Below, piece after piece: positions 12,301 through 27,600 of a DNA stretch of 64,000 bases. The position numbers and the translations under genes are program-made. The notes beneath the pieces are model-generated. The model was not told where the DNA came from. It saw only the letters and a list, made by a program, of their open reading frames with translations, and did no database searches. The DNA is from Mesostigma viride (taxonomy: Eukaryota; Streptophyta; Mesostigmatophyceae; Mesostigmatales; Mesostigmataceae), in the NCBI GenBank assembly GCA_009746045.1, contig RPFO01000231.1, positions 1,872,840 to 1,936,839 on the forward strand, written 5' to 3'. Each line of letters starts with the position of its first letter. Position 1 is the first letter of the stretch.

Positions 12301-14098
12301 GAGCGCGTCACGGGTTTCCTGACCAAGGCGGAGCAGAAGCTGGCGTGCTCCGAGAAGGTACCTTTTGAATGGGTGGATGGGAGTAGTCTCCAATAAATTC
12401 AAGCGCATGCTTCCATTAAGTGGTCGTTGAGGGTTATGTGTGACAGGGACTGTCAAATGTCTCTATGGTAGCTGTCAAGCGGGCACAGACGCGTGCCTGC
12501 AGGCAGCAGGTGATGGTGGGAAGAACTGTGCTCATAGTATGTTTTAATGGGATACGATTATAACGGGATAGGACCGGTGAAGACGGGATAGGCCCCGTGG
12601 AGCACTCAACGCCACCGGTAGGTATGCTGAGGAGACAACTAGGGAGACTACTAGAACGAGGACAGGGCCGCACCTTTCTGTCTCCTCTGCAGCAGCAAAG
12701 GTCACTGGCCTGACCAGAACGGCTGCCTCCGCAAGCAGTGCGTGTGTTCACGGGGCCTAGAGCGAAACTAGCCCACAACGCGACGGAGGAGGGTGCAGGC
12801 GTGTGCCTACGCTTGTTGAGATTTCCGGCCAGCGCTGACAGAGATGCTCGGGACATAAAATGCAAGCGGTGGGGCATGTGTTTCGATTCGATGCATTGAT
12901 GACAGCTGGGGACCTTCTAGCCCTATTGGGTGGGAGATTCTAGCCCTATTGGGTGCCATCCTAGGGTGCTGGCTTCGGCCATCCTCCTGACTCACACCCA
13001 TCTTAATTTATCGTTGTTCTTAGATCCCCTCCGACTACCCCCCCCACACCCCCGCCCCCACCCCACACATACATTTCCCTTTCTGCTTCTTTTCTTCCCA
13101 AGACAACCTCCCTTCTTTCTGCTCCCTCGTTTTTCCGTGTCACCATCCCCCGCTTGCCGTCTTCCCTGCCCTCCGTTTCTATAAATAGCGATTCTGATCC
13201 GTGCCACCTTCCCATCCCATCGCCCCCCTTCCCTTTCGCCGCTCTCCCCATCCCGCCCCATCCCGCCTCCCCCCGCCCGCCAGCATCGCGAGGGCAGCGA
13301 GCGCGTCGTCTCTCTCTGCCTCCAAAAGATCCAGCGGCTGCGCGCCGAGCTCTCCTCCACCCAGGCCGCCGCCGCGACCGCGTCGGAGAAGATGCTCGTC
13401 TACGAGCTCATGGCCGAGCAGCTGCGCAAGGAAGGGGAGGCCAAAGGGGCCGAGCTGGCCGAGGAGATGCGCCACATGGCGGCTCAGCGCGAGCTGCTCA
13501 TGGCCGAGAACGAAATGCTCCGGAGGGAGCTGAGGGAGGCGGCCGCGCGCGCATCGGTGCAGCGGTCGGTGGAGTTTGGGACCCTGGAGACGCAACTCGC
13601 GAATCTCAGGTGCGCCCTGTTCGGGGAGGGTGCTATTGTTTAGCTAGCCAGGTACAGGGTAGGCATACAAGGGAAAGTATGATTGTTCAACGGCAAAGTT
13701 TGTTCGAGCGGTTTCTTTTGCTGTCGAACAATTTGTTATGCTCTCTGGAATCCAGGTTGTGTCGCCTTGCATAGCTGTTTGGATAGTCCCCTACGCCCGC
13801 TGAAAGGCCGCATGAAAAGCTCTCTGCATTGTTAGTCCCACAGCTGCTGCTGGGTGGACCAAACAGACATGACTCAGCGATGGCATCCTAGAAAGCCAGA
13901 GGTCCAAAAGACAATACCCCTTGTCTACCCCAACTCACCAAGTGCAAGGACCGTTAGAAAAGTAGCAGTAGCAGTAGCAGTAGCAGTAGCAGTAGCAGTA
14001 GCAGTAGCAGTAGCAGTAGCAGTAGCAGTAGCAGTAGCAGTAGCAGTAGCAGTAGCAGTAGCAGTAGCAGTAGCAGCAGCAGCAGCAGTAGCAGTAGC

Positions 14099-14130
<32 letters not shown>

Positions 14131-14312
14131 TAGCAGTAGCAGTAGCAGTAGCAGTAGCAGTAGCAGTAGCAGTAGCAGTAGCAGTAGCAGTAGCAGCAGT
14201 AGCAGTAGCAGTAGCAGTAGCAGTAGCAGTAGCAGTAGCAGTAGCAGTAGCAGTAGCAGTAGCAGTAGCAGTAGCAGTAGCAGTAGTAGTAAGAGTAGTA
14301 AGAGTATTAGTA

Positions 14313-14399
<87 letters not shown>

Positions 14400-15589
14400 G
14401 CAGCAGCAGCAGCACTAGTGCTAGCAGAGTAGTGGTGGTAGTAGTAGTAGTTGTTGTTGTACGTTACCATGCACGTGTTCATGCTCCCCAGCAGGCGGCA
14501 TGGCTTACCCGATCCCCACCATCACACGCACGCAACCCGCTCCCATCACACGCTTGCGGCGCTAACCACGACTCCCGACTCCCTTATCATTGCCAACAAA
14601 CGTCTGTTCCTCCTTCCTTCCCCCCCCCCTGCAGGGACCAGCTCTCCCACCGCACCCAGGCGGTGGACAGCCTGCGCTCGGAGCTGACCGCCAAGAGCGG
14701 CCAGCTGCGCGACGCGCAGGGCAAGGTGGAGGCCGCCAAGGCCGAGGTGGCACGCGCAGCCGCAGAGGACCTGGCGCAGGTGCAGGAGGCCATGGGAGCA
14801 CGCGTGGAGCGGCTGGAGGATGAGGCGCTGGCGCTGTCCAAGCAGGCGGCCGACAAGGAGGCGGCGCTGCAGGTGAGCGAGGGGGGGTAAACGTGCTGGT
14901 GTATGTCGGGTTTTAAATAACCCTCTAGTTGATTCCCACGTTCGTCCTGCTTGACAGGATTCACCTCCCTGACCTCTCCCCTGCTAGTCAAGTATTAACA
15001 ATAAATCATTCATCACAAATGCCAGCAAGGGAAATTTTCTCGGCAAGAAGGTGGGCTGTTGCCTAATGCTTCTTTTGTTCAACCTCCCTCCGTGGATAAC
15101 CCCTTCATCTTTGTCTCTCATCCCTTTCCATGCCACCTATCAGTTTACCGTCCCCTCGCCTTTTCTCCACCTTCTTGGCAGCTGTGGCCCGCCCAGTCCA
15201 TTTTCCTCTCTTTCTTGAAGCCTTGTTTCCATTCCATTCCCTGCCACTCCTTCACCCTCCCTTCTACCCCTCCCTTGCCCTTCATCAATCGACCCACGCA
15301 CCAGGCTGCGCTGAGCCGTTTGGAAGCCCTCCAGCTCGACATGGAGCAGTGGGCCGCCACGCAGGAAGAACAAGGGGCCGAGTTGGCCCGCCTGCGTGCC
15401 GAGGCCGCGTTGGCCGCTGAGTCTCGCAGCGATCTGCTTGCGCGGCTCGACGAGCGCGAAGGGGAGCTGCTCGAGGCCCGCTCGCTGGCGCTGGCCACCG
15501 ACAGAGAGCTGCGTGCGCTGGAAGTCAGCATCGCGGAGATGCAGGTGTGCACTTGTCTGTATGTGGGTGGGGGTGTGGGGGGTGGGGGT

Positions 15590-15646
<57 letters not shown>

Positions 15647-18600
15647 GTATGCAGAAGCGCTGGAAGTCAGCATTGCGGTGTGAGATGCAGGTGTGTACTT
15701 GTGTGCGGTGGAAGTGTGTGTTTGCATGTGTGGTGTAAATGTGGGTGTGGGTCCATATGCACGGGCACGGACTCATCATGCTTCTTATGTGCTGATCGAT
15801 AGCTTCGCAATCCCTGTTTATGGTTTGAGTTTGGGTTTTAGGGCCTAGCTTACAAAATGCTTTTGAGAATACTTAGTCCCGAAATGTATCTCCAGTAGCT
15901 TCCTTCCTCGTCTGGCCGATCCGTACTGCGTCGCGGCTGCACGGCAACATCCAGATGAGCATGAATGATGCAAATGCAATACTGCTATTTTGTTACTGCA
16001 TTCCCAAGTTACCTCCCTGTGTTCCCCTCCGCACATTCTAAGCACACCATGCTGGAGGCACCGTATGCTCTGCTGTGTTTGTCCTGGAACTCCTGTACGC
16101 TTGTTCTCCAAGCTCAAACCCACTCATTGCCCTCCCCTCTGGCACCCATAACCCACTCCGCCCACCGCAGAACGAGATCCAGAAGCACCACGACAAGGCT
16201 GCCGCGGCCGAGGAGGCCGTTGAGCAGCTGCGATCCGCGCTGGCCCGTAAGGAGGCGGCGGTGGCGCGGATGCAAGAAGATATTGCGGGCAAGGACCGCG
16301 TGGCGAAGGCCACAGAGGAGGCGATGAGCAAGAGCAAGGCCGCGCAGGTGAGCCTTGGCTACCGTTTAAACGCGTGGTATGGCCACAGGGGTGGGGACAT
16401 CTGGTTATGAGACCACGGAGGAGGAGATATGCAACAGCAAGGCGGCGCAGGTGAGAGGCCACAGCATCGCAGGGCAGGCACCCTCCGTTCTTACAAGATC
16501 AATACATACAACACCTAGTCACGCATATAATCGAGATGTTGGGGGCAAGCAGACGAGCGAGCGCAAGGTCAGAATGCGGCATAGCACACCGTGTAAGGAA
16601 GCCAATGCCTATTCAATAGAGCAGGACACAAATGCCTGATAGAATCACATGGTGGCGCAGGCCCCAGGTACGCGCCCACGTATTCGTCACCGTCTGCAAG
16701 TTTTCCCATTCCAGTCTCGAAACAATACTCACCGTCACTGGCCTTTCCACCCATGATGAATTCGCTGCTGACTTTCCTCCCCTGGTCCCCCCCCAACACC
16801 CCACCACCAACACCAAACCCACCACTACCACCACGTGTGCAGGAAAGCTCCCAACTCGCCGCCGACACTCTCCAGGGCAAGGTTGTGGAGATGGAGAGCA
16901 TGCTGGCATCTGTCAAGAGCAAGGCCAACGCAAAGGTGGGGCACCACAACGCTTGCTCCCTTGTGGGCGCCGCCCGTTTGTTTTTCGATGGGTGCCTTTC
17001 CTTCATTATTCGCGAGGCAGATGCACGGTGATTATGACGTATACCCCTCGCTTTCCTTTCAAATTTGACCCGCATCAGCTATGTAGAGTTCAAGGGCCTG
17101 GGTCCTGGGGTATTGCGTATCGTGTATCGGTTCTGGATTTAACATTTCACCTTTTCCCCTGCATGGGTCTTCCCCTGTTCACATGTGCCGTCTGCCAGGT
17201 TCGGCGCGCCCAGGACGCGCAGGCCGAGCTGCTCAAGCAGGTGATCACCCTGGGCATGCAGCTGGAGGAGAAGAACGCGCTGTTGGATGCGGCCATCGAC
17301 CAGGCCACCCAGGCGCACATGGCCGCTGGCGCGGGCCGGCTCAAGGCAGAGCTGGCGGGGGACAAGGCTGCCAAAGAGCAGGAGGAGCTCAAGGCGGAGA
17401 TCCAGCGGCTCACCGTCATGCAGTCCAGCATGCAGGTACGACTCAAGGTTGTGCCTACGGTTTTGGTAGATATTAGTCTAGTACTCCAAGGGCGGAGGTC
17501 CAGCAGCGTAGGGCTCGCCGTCATGCAGCCCAGCATGAAGGGGTACGATGGGTAGTTCTATACCACAACTACTTTGTGGCTGCATGGTTCCTGGGCTAGC
17601 TCCCTCCAAGTGGCGAGGTACCCTTTGCCACCGCCATGCAGACATGAATGCAGTTATATATGGAAGCTCATCAGGATCGCGTATCTTGGTTTTCCATAGG
17701 CCAGCCCAACATGTAGGACAAAGTCCTCCCTAATGCCTGCATGCACTTTTTTTTCGTCCTTATGGCTCTGAACTTGTTTCAAGGTCTTTTGGTCCAAATG
17801 GCATAAGGACCCTGGTTTATTTATCTCGCTCGCTCCTGCCTTGCGCTCACCTTGCCACGGCTGGCCCAAGGAAAGAACTCCTTCCTCGTCGTTCTGGTCC
17901 CCCCAGGGGCGCATGACACTATCTCGGGCTGGACACTATGCCGTGCTCACGTGCCTTGCTCAAATGTCGTACCGTCGCATGGCTCTGTGCGAAATGTCCT
18001 GACCCTCCCCCCACATGACGCTGCAAACGTCCCTTTCTTACTCTAACGTCTTTTGTTTGCCTTCTTGGGATCCTCCATCTCTCTCCTTCCCCCCCAGATG
18101 GCTCTGGACACCTCCAAGCGCCTGCTGACCACCACCGAGGAGGAAGCCGCGGCGGTCGAGAATGAGCTGCATGGGCGCATCGCCGAGCTGCAGGCTGAGT
18201 TAGCCTCCCAGAGACTTGCTGCGCAATCAGAGATGGCCACCCACAAGGCCGCCGCCGCGGCCGACAGGGAGCAGGCGGGTCAGCGGGAGGCGGTGCTGCT
18301 GGGTCGCACGGCCTCGCTCCAAGAGCGAGTGGTGGAGTTGGAGAACGAGCTGTGCAACCTGGGGCAGGAGTACGAGGCTGAGCAGGAATACGCGGGCAGC
18401 GTGGAGAGGGTGAGTGGTTTTTATCGATCAAGAGGAGGATAGTATGGGTCCATACGAGAATGAGGGTAAGGGGAAGTGTGAGGGCAATGAGTACGAGAAA
18501 GAGCAGGAGTATGAGGGCAGCGTGGAGAGGGTACGTCTTGGGACTGGTTTTATGTTGGTGATGAGGAGGACGACGAGGGTGAGGATGAGAGTACATGCGA

Positions 18601-21600
18601 GGGTAAGGATGATGAGGCAGAACAGCCGAGCATGAGTATGTGGGTAGGGTGGATGGAATGCGTTGCGGGTGGACTGGGCTTTGTGAGGACGACCCTTTGT
18701 CAAAGTTTAAAAAATCTTTGGGAGCGATTGGACTCACTAGTACAGGATAAGGGTGAGGATGAGCATGAATGGAAGCATAAGGTGATGCTTATGAGGAGGG
18801 GAAGGAGGAAGAGGAAAGGTTAGAGGATGGTGCTCGTGTTAATGGGAGGGAGAGTAAACCCCCATTCTGGCCCCACTACATCCGCACCCATATCGTGCAA
18901 GTTCTTGCAGATTGCACCAAGGATCCATACGGGATAGCGCCCCCTCCCCCCCCAGGTTTCCTGCGGGTCATACTTGGCACCTGTCCTCTGCTCACCGTGG
19001 CTCCCTCGCTCCCACTTAAGCCCCTTTTCAATTCATCACCCCACGGCTAACCCTTCTCCCATTTCATTCATCCTTCTCCCCCCCTTTCCCCTGTCCTCCT
19101 TTTCCCCTGTCCCCCGTCCCCACCCCATTCCCCCGTCTCTTCCTGCTTCCACCTTTCCCTCCCCTTTTCTGGTCTTCCACTTGATGCGGCCCCCTCTCCC
19201 CTTGCCCCCTTGCCCCCTTGCCCCCTTGCCCCCTTGCCCCCTTGCCCCCTTGCCCCCTTGCCCCCTTGCCCCCTTGCCCCCTTGCCCCCTTGCCCCCTTG
19301 CCCCCTTGCCCCCTTGCCCCCTTGCCCCCTTGCCCCCTTGCCCCCTTGCCCCCTTGCCCCCTTGCCCCCTTGCCCCATTTCCCCATTTCCCCATTTCCCC
19401 ATTTCCCCATTTCCCCATTTCCCCATTTCCCCCAGGAGCTAAGCGCCAGCGAGGCGGAGCGTTCTCGACTCGAGCTCTCCCTCAAGGACCGCAGCCGAGA
19501 GGCCTCGGAGGCGCGCGCCCACGCCGACATGCTGCGCGCCGACCTGTGCTCCCTCACCGCCCGCCAGCAGGACCTTGTCTCCCAGCTGTCCGCCTCCCAG
19601 CGCCGCGAAGAGTCCCTGGCGTCCGAGCTGGCGTCGCTGCAAGTGCGGGTCAGTGTGACGGAGGACAGAGCGGACAGCGCCGAGCTGGAGGTGGCAGCGC
19701 TCAAGACGGAGGTGGCGGACCTGGAGAAGCGTGTGTTCGAGGGGTTGCTGCTGAGGGGCGAGTTGGAGAAGAAGGCCAAGGAGCTGGCTGCGGCCGAGCG
19801 GGTCGTCCAGGTGCTGCGCGCCGGTACGTCTCGTGACATGTGGTAGCTGCTCTTTAGCCTTTGGGCCTGTGGGTGTTGGGCGTTCTGTCTGTACCAGGAT
19901 TGCACATCGCCGGTACGTCTGCCATAACGCGTGATGGAGGCACGTGGGGACGTGTGATGGCAGTAAGGATTGGTGGGGGGCTAGGGCGGGTGGGTCCTGC
20001 TGTGAGTACATCTGAATAAATCATCCCTGCCCGCATGATGCCTTTGATGAGTCGCTTCTCGCTTGGTGACAACTTGCAGTCATGAGATCACTTGAATTAT
20101 CCTCTGTAGTCTTCTTTTTGTTCCTTCTTTCTTGAAGGGGGGAGATCCAACGATGTATATCTGCCTTAGTTGTGGCTGTTCTTCATACACCTCTCCCGTC
20201 CCGAGCACCCTCATTTAACCTGCATTCCACCTTTCAACATTCCCACACAATGGATTTTTTTGGGAGCCTTTCTAGAGCCTCGTTTCTGCCTTCCAACCTT
20301 AAACCTCCTGTCTACCTTCTTCCCACATCCCTCCCCCCCCCCCCTTCCCCCCCCCCCCCATGCAGGCACTGCCGAGCAGGAGTCCAAGTGCGCCCAGCTC
20401 GAGCACACACTGGCCTCCGTCACCCGCGCCAAGGAAGCCAGCGACGCCAAGCTGGCGTCGCTTGACAGCCAGCTGCGCGAGGCGGGCGCGCTGCTGGACG
20501 TGAAGGAGGCGCGCACGACCGCGCTGCGCCACCTGCTGCAGGAGCGCGAGGGCCTGCGCGTGCGCGCCGAGACGGACGCCAGGGCGGCGGGGCTCCAGGT
20601 GCAAGGGCTGCTGCAGGCGCTCGTGGAGGCCGGCGCACGCCACTCGGAGGAGCTCATGGTGCGTTAATCCTGGCATGGTTGCATTGTGCCAAAGCTGGTA
20701 AGTGTAGTGTTTTGAGGAGGAGGTGGGGGAGGGATGGAAAGGGGAGCTACGCCGGATTGATTACCACTCAAAGGAGCCCATGGTGCGTGCGTGCTGGCAT
20801 ATCTGGCTGTGTTGGCATATCTGGCACGTGTGTTGGGTGGTGGTCTTCTTTATAATAGCGTGCATCACTAGGGGAAGTAAGGGGAGGTTCAACGTCTCCC
20901 ACGATGTCGAGGCGTTTGGATAGCATAGATTTACCCAGTGTCACTTATCTGGACAAGAGCACCTATCAATAACCGAGGATGAAACTGCGAAATGACCTAT
21001 GCCGACCGGGGTTCTCACTACCACCGTTTGCTTAGCAGCCTCTCCTCCAATCCCTCTCATTCTCTTTTGTTGGCTTACCCTGCATATTTTACTCCTGCAT
21101 ATCCTTACCCACCAACCCCCAGGCCGGCGTGGCCAAGCTGGAGCAGGCGCAGGCCGTGGCGGATGCCATGCGCGAGGACCTTGAGGACCGCGACGCCGAG
21201 CTTGCGTCCGTACGTGCTGAGCTGTGTGAGCTGAATGGTGCGCTGGAGGCCAAGGAGGCGTTCCTTGCACGGTACCGCGACACGGCGCGCCGCGTAGTGG
21301 ACGCTGTGAGGCAGCAGTGTGCGGGCGAGCTGGCCGACAAGCAGGCGGAGCTGGAGCGCGTGGGGGAGGTGAGTACGGGCAATAGCTGTCTGACATATGT
21401 GTCTGACATATGAGCGCTTAGATGACATCATGCTGCTAGTGTATTATGCACAGTATCCGACAAGCTGGGCTGACAAACAGGCAGAGCGGAAGGCGCGGGG
21501 GGAAGGTGGAGTGTAAGCGTACTGGTGTTCATAGACCTACTACTATGCACCTCCAACGACCATGTAACTCTGTATAGTAAAATATTTTCAGGTTTTTAGG

Positions 21601-24600
21601 CGAGTCTGCTAGGACAGGGCAGGGTCATGCTAGAAGAAGAGATCCATATTTTGCAGGTCTGTTGCCCCTCGATGAATCATATTGCTCCTGATATTGCAAC
21701 ACTCCTACGCACCCCAATACCACCACCTAGATCAATCACCTCCGCCACCCCTGAAATTCCACCTCCACCCCATTCCCCACCTCCGTTCTTACCCCTACTT
21801 CTACCTCCAACTCTACCCCCACCCCACATCAGGTGCTGGAGGCCACCCGATTGGAGATGGAGGACCAGGCCAACAGTGCGAGCGCGCGCGAACGCATACT
21901 GGCTGACACCGTCGAGGGCCTGCGTGCGGCCACCACTGACGCGGAGGCAGCGGCAGCCGGGTGGCAGCAGCAAGCAGTGGCGCTCAAGGAGCTGTTGGAT
22001 GCGACTGAGGAGACGTCGGCCGTGAAGGTGCGATGATTACTGCTTTGCAATAGAATTCCAACCACCAACAGGAGTGGTCGCCTTGGCTGAAGGTAAAAGT
22101 CCTTACCCAATCGTTAATGGTCCTAGTGATACGGGTACGGTATTTTATTTTGCAGGGATGCCCAAGGAAGCTGATAAAAGCGTCTTTGCACACTCGTGCA
22201 TCTGGCCTGCCCCTGTCCCGCCCGTTCGCCCGTTTACCCCATTTACCTCCCTCTTTATTTACCTGTATCTACCTCCCTCCGCCCGTCTATCATTCACCCC
22301 CATCCCAAGTGCATATTCCCTGGTGCACTTCGCCCATGCCCCATCCCATGGATGGGCCCTCCCTCCACCCCCCACCAAATCCCCTCCTTTGCCCTTTGCC
22401 AGGGCAGCTTTGCTCATTCCGGCTCCACCTGTCCTCACGTCCATCCCTACCCCCCACACTTTGTCATTCCCTTTCCTTTCACGTATTCCCTTCTTCGCCA
22501 GCGCGCCGACCTGGAGTCGGAGCTGCAAGCCGCCCGCGCCGCCATGTCCCACGCGCAGCTGTACGCACGCCGCACACGTGAGGAGATGAACGAGATCACT
22601 TTGGAGCTGTCCCAACTACAGGCCACCGCTGCGCTGACCGCTGCGGCCGCCGCCGAGCAGTCCTCCCGCCTTGAGGCTGCCGCTGCCACCCTCGCCCAGA
22701 GAGATGCCGCACTCGCCGAGCGCGAGGCGCAGATCCTGGACCGTGACAGGCTGATCGCGTCCGCGCGGGAACAGCTGGCGTCCGCGGAGGCTGACCTCGC
22801 CTCCCTCTCATGCCAGCTCAGCGCGCGTGAGGAGGAATCCGCGCGTGCCCATGCCGCCGTGGCCGAGCTGCACGAGAGGATCGCGTCCCTGGAAGCAGAG
22901 GCGGCGCGGCACGCAGAGACTGCTGAGTGCATCGAGGGGCTTGTCATGGGGCGCGACGCCATGATGGCGCTGTACGAGGACGCGAGCGCGAGGGCCGAGG
23001 CGCTGCAAGGGGAGGCGGAGAGGTTGAGGGCAGAGCTGAGGGAGAGGGAGGATGGGTGGAGGGTCAAGGTGGAGGACAAGGAGGAGGCGCTGGGCAAGAC
23101 GGAGGAGTTCTTGGGCCGGTGAGTGGCGGGGACGTGGTTGATGAAGAGGGCGGTCGGCTGAGGTTGGCAGTTGAATCTTATCGCAGTAGATAATAGAAAA
23201 CGGTATGACTTAAGCAACTGGTAGGGGTTTTCTGGGTTGTGCCCTTTGAGCCATTTCTTTTAGTAATTCTCCTTCCCCCACAGACAAGCACTGCGCACTA
23301 TGGGGCTATCCTGTGCCTCTCTCTCTCGTCACCCCTGCCTCCGTTTCGACACTGGCTCCCTGCCTCCCCTCCAGTCTCCTCAACCCGTTCTCCCTGCCTC
23401 TTCGCTGATGGTCTTTATCATCTTATTATTTATATAGTCTTTATCATCTTCCTGTTGCGACCGGGGAGCACGGGGTAATCCTCGCACCTCATCCTCCCAT
23501 TTGATCTGTTTAGGGTTTATCTGATCTCTAAACGCCATGTCTCGCCCCTCCCTGTCATCCCTTCTCATACCCACATCCCATTCCGCCACTGCCACCAGCT
23601 ACCAAGCGGTGACGGCGTCGGTGATCGCTGCCATTCGCGCGCAAGACGCCCGCGAGCTGGCGTCCGCCACGCTCGAGATCTCCTCCCTGCGCTCCTCCCT
23701 CGCGCGCGCAGAGGCGGAGGCCTCCTCCTCCTCCCTCGAGGTGTCCAGCCTCCGGTCGGCGATGGCCACGCTGGAGGCCTCCTTGGCCGAGTCCCACGCC
23801 GCGCTGCAACTGAGCGAGGCCCAGGGGGTTGCGATTTCCCAGGACCGAGCGGGTCTCGCCCAGCGCGTCGGTGCGCTCGCCGTCGCGGTCGAGGAGCGAC
23901 AGGCTCTGCTGGAGGGTGCTCGGGCTGAGTCAGCCCGCCTCGAGGCCCAGCTTGCGGAGTTGGTCGCCAGTGGGGAGGCCAGGGCGGAGGAGCTCGAGGC
24001 GACACAAAGGGCGTTGGAGGACGCAAGGGAATGCGTGGCTCACGGGGACGAGGAGGTCCGGTCACTGCGCACGCAGGTGTTGGAGATGGAGACCGCGTTC
24101 ACCGTCCTGTTGGCGGAGAGGGGCGCGGAGGAGGCTGGGCGGAAGGACGCGGAGGCCGCGCTGACAGATGCCAGGAGTACTTGTCTGGCGCTGGCGGGGA
24201 GGCTGGAAGACGCGCTGGCAACCGTGACGTCCCTGCGAGGTGAGCTCGCCGAGGCCAGGGCAGAGACGTCCAGGTGTCGCGACACCATGGGCCGGGAGAT
24301 CGAGTCGCTCCGTGGGGTGGTGGCGGCCAAGGAGGAGTTCCTGAGGGCGTTCCGTGAGACGAGCGCCCGCGTGGTCGCGGCCGTGAGGGCGCAAGACGCA
24401 GAGCAACTGGCGGCCGTCACCGCGGAGGCCGCCAGGTGGCAGGAGAGGATGAGGGAGACGACCAGAAAGGTGGTGCTTGCGGTGCGGGAGCAGGACGCGA
24501 GGGAGTTGGCGGCTGCGGTGACGGCAGTCAGAGACGAGGGCGCGAGGGAGCTTGCGCGGGTGAAAGCAGAAGGGGTGGCATCCCTGGACAAGGTGAAGGC

Positions 24601-27600
24601 GGAGGCGGAGCTGTGCCAGGAGAAGGTGAAGGAGACAGCGAGGGGTGTGGTGGCGGCGGTACGGGCGCAAGATGCCAGGGAGCTCGCGGTTGTCAAGGAG
24701 GAAGCGGCGCGCGCGCAGGAGAGGATGCGGGAGGTCTCCCGGAGGGTGGTTGAAGCTGTGAGGGCGCAGGATGCCAAAGAACTGGCAAACGTCAACAAAG
24801 AGCTGTCGGACGCCAGGGCAACCCTGGAGGGTCTCCGAGAGGAACTGGAGGCGGCAGCGGAGGCCGCGGTGCTGGCTTCTGCAGAGCGCGAGGGAATGAA
24901 GGCGGAGGTGGGTGCGATTCAGGCCCAGCTGGACAGCGCCTTGGCCGAGAATGACGTCATCCATGCCCGGCTGCAGGCGGTCAGGGTGGACCGAGAGAGG
25001 GTGGTCTCCCAGCTGTCATCGGTGATGGCCATGAACGAGCAGATGGAGTCTGCGATGGCGATCCTGGGACAGATGCTAGAGGAGTCCCGTGATGCATTGG
25101 CCCGTGAGGAAGCCCGTTCGGCGGAGCTGTCCACCCAGGTTGTCGGTCTGGAGTTCCGGGTGGGCCACCTGGAGACGGGGCGTGTCGAGCTTCTGGCGAA
25201 CGTCAACGAGCTCCAGAGGGGGATCGCCGAGAGGGACGCCATGTCGGATGCCATGAGGGGGGAGCTGGGCGTGGCGGCGGCCGAGCGGGCAGCCTTAGCG
25301 GCGCAGCTCGCGGTCGCCCGTGACGAGCTGGCGCTGTCAACGCGTGCGGCGGAGGTCGCGCACCAGGAGGTGGCGGCGCTGCGGCGCCAGATCGACGCCG
25401 ACAGGGCGTTCTTGGACAAGTACAAGGCGACGGCGACGGGAGTCATTGACGCGATCAAGGCACGGGCGGCGGGCGAGATTGCAGAGAGAGACGCGGTGCT
25501 CGAGGCCGTGCGCGCTGAGCTGGCATCCGTACGCGCCGCGGACGAGCGTGCGAGAGCCGGGGCCGAATCGGAGGTCGCGGAGCTCAGGGCGCGGAGGGAG
25601 GAGGCCGCGGCGCACGTCCTCGCGCTGCGCCGGGCGCTGGAGGAGCAAATGTCGGAAGCTGAGGCGCTTCGGATGGACCTCGCGGAAGCCAGCATCAAGG
25701 ACGGGGACAAGACGCTCACGATCGCAGTGCTGAGGGCCACGCTGGAGGAGAGGGAGGCCGCGGCGGAGGAGTTAAGCGAGGAGCTCGCGGGGGTAGAGGG
25801 CGCGTTGGAGGCGACGGAGAGGGCGGCCGAGGAGGGACGGGCGGCGGCGGCGGTGGCGGCGCGCAGGGCGGCCGACCGCGAGGCGGAGTTGATGGAGAGG
25901 TTGAGGGAGGCGGAGGGCGCGGCGGCGCTGGGGAGGGAGGAGGCGCGGGCGCTGCGCGAGGGGATGGATGCGATGGCCGGTGAGTGGCGGGGCGGTCGCC
26001 TTTTTCGCGTACTTGTGACCCGCTCATGCCTACTACCTTTACCAGGCCACGCGTTTGTCATACGGTCACAAAACATACAATCATGACAAATGCTTGTGTT
26101 GCCATACAGCATGTAGGTCTTACTACCTTACAGGTACTCCCATCGAACCATGCTATTCTGTGTGCACAACCTGGTGCAGCCACACAAACTTGTGTCATGG
26201 AGCCTCTCTTCTAAGCCCCTCCTCATGACCCTTCGTCCACTTCAAAAGCCATCTTCCAAGGCTCGACTGGGATGCAGTGACCGAAAGTCTTACCCCTCCT
26301 CGCTTCTCCCCTCCTCATCCTTGCTTCGTTCTCTTCTGGACTCCCCCCCCCCCTTCTGACCTGACTCTCCCCCGTCCACCCCGTCCACCCCCGCAGTGGT
26401 GGCCGCACGACGCAAGGATGTGACCCAGCGCCTTCTCTCCGCGCTGCGCGCGCAGTGCGCCACCGAGGTCGCCGCAGTGACGTCGCGCGCGGCGCAAGAC
26501 CAGGAGGCCGCCGCCCTCGCCCACGCGGCTGCCCTGTCAGCCATGGCCTCGGACCACGCGACCGCGCTGTCTTCCCTCGCTTCGGACCACGCGAGCGCCC
26601 TATCCGACCTGACCAATGACCACAAGGCGGCGATGTCTGCGCTGACCGCCGAGATGTCGGCAAAGGAGGCCGCGTCACGGTCCGCGCTGGAAGACCTGTG
26701 CTCCCAGCTGTGCGACGTTCTGGCCGTCGTCACGTCCGAGCGGGCGAGGGGCGACCGCCTCCAGGCAGAGGTGACGTGGCTCGCCGAGGAGGGGGAGAAG
26801 GCGGCAGCACGCGAGCGGGAGCTAAGGGAGCGCGCGCGCATGCGGGAGAGCACGATCGCCACGCTGGAGCTGAAGGTCGGCTTCTTGTCGGCGGCGATGC
26901 GGACAAACCGAGACACGCTCGAGCGCAAGGTGGGGGCGGGTGCATGGCTCGCCTTGTGGCAGTGCAATTAATTAAATATATAAAACAAATACTATTGTGG
27001 CTGTGCACTTGTGGTGATGATACTTGTTACATCGTCGTGCCTAGTACTGTTTCTGTCGATGGCGATGTATGGTGGGACAAGAGCGATGCCGACCAACCTC
27101 GGCACACAGAGCGCAAAGAGAGTTGGCTCTGCCTGCCAGTATGGTTCCTCATCGTCCTCCTTGGTCCTTCTAACGCTTGACCCTCTTACCTGGGGACGCT
27201 GTTGTGACCTCCTTGTGCACCCATTCGACTGACAATGACTAAAATATATATGCAGTTCAAGTTATTTACCTGTGAGATGTTTACATCATCCATCTTGGGT
27301 TTTCTCAACCTGATTGTATTGATGAGTGACTTTTTCCTATGTCCATCGAGCTGCTAAAAGCGTTGCACTAGATCTTAACCTTGCTTGTTTCTTGTTGGTT
27401 TGTTCCTTGACTTGTTTCTCTCATCGTTCATCCCCAGTCTATCGAGTCGTTCAAGGCGGTGCGCGAGCTGGCGGACGCGCAGGCGGAGCTCGCGGCGGCG
27501 CGCTCTCGTCTGGACCAGGCCGAGAGGCAGCGTGCCGAGGCGGAGGCGGCGCTGAGGGAGGAGCGGAGGGAAGCCGAGGCCGCGCGCGAGAGCGATCGCT

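Noticed and set aside
19036..19905. Long minus-strand Gly/Lys/Ala-repeat ORFs
   Set aside because: Antisense of the CCCCCTTG/CCCCATTT acceptor tract and of exon 12 of the coiled-coil gene.
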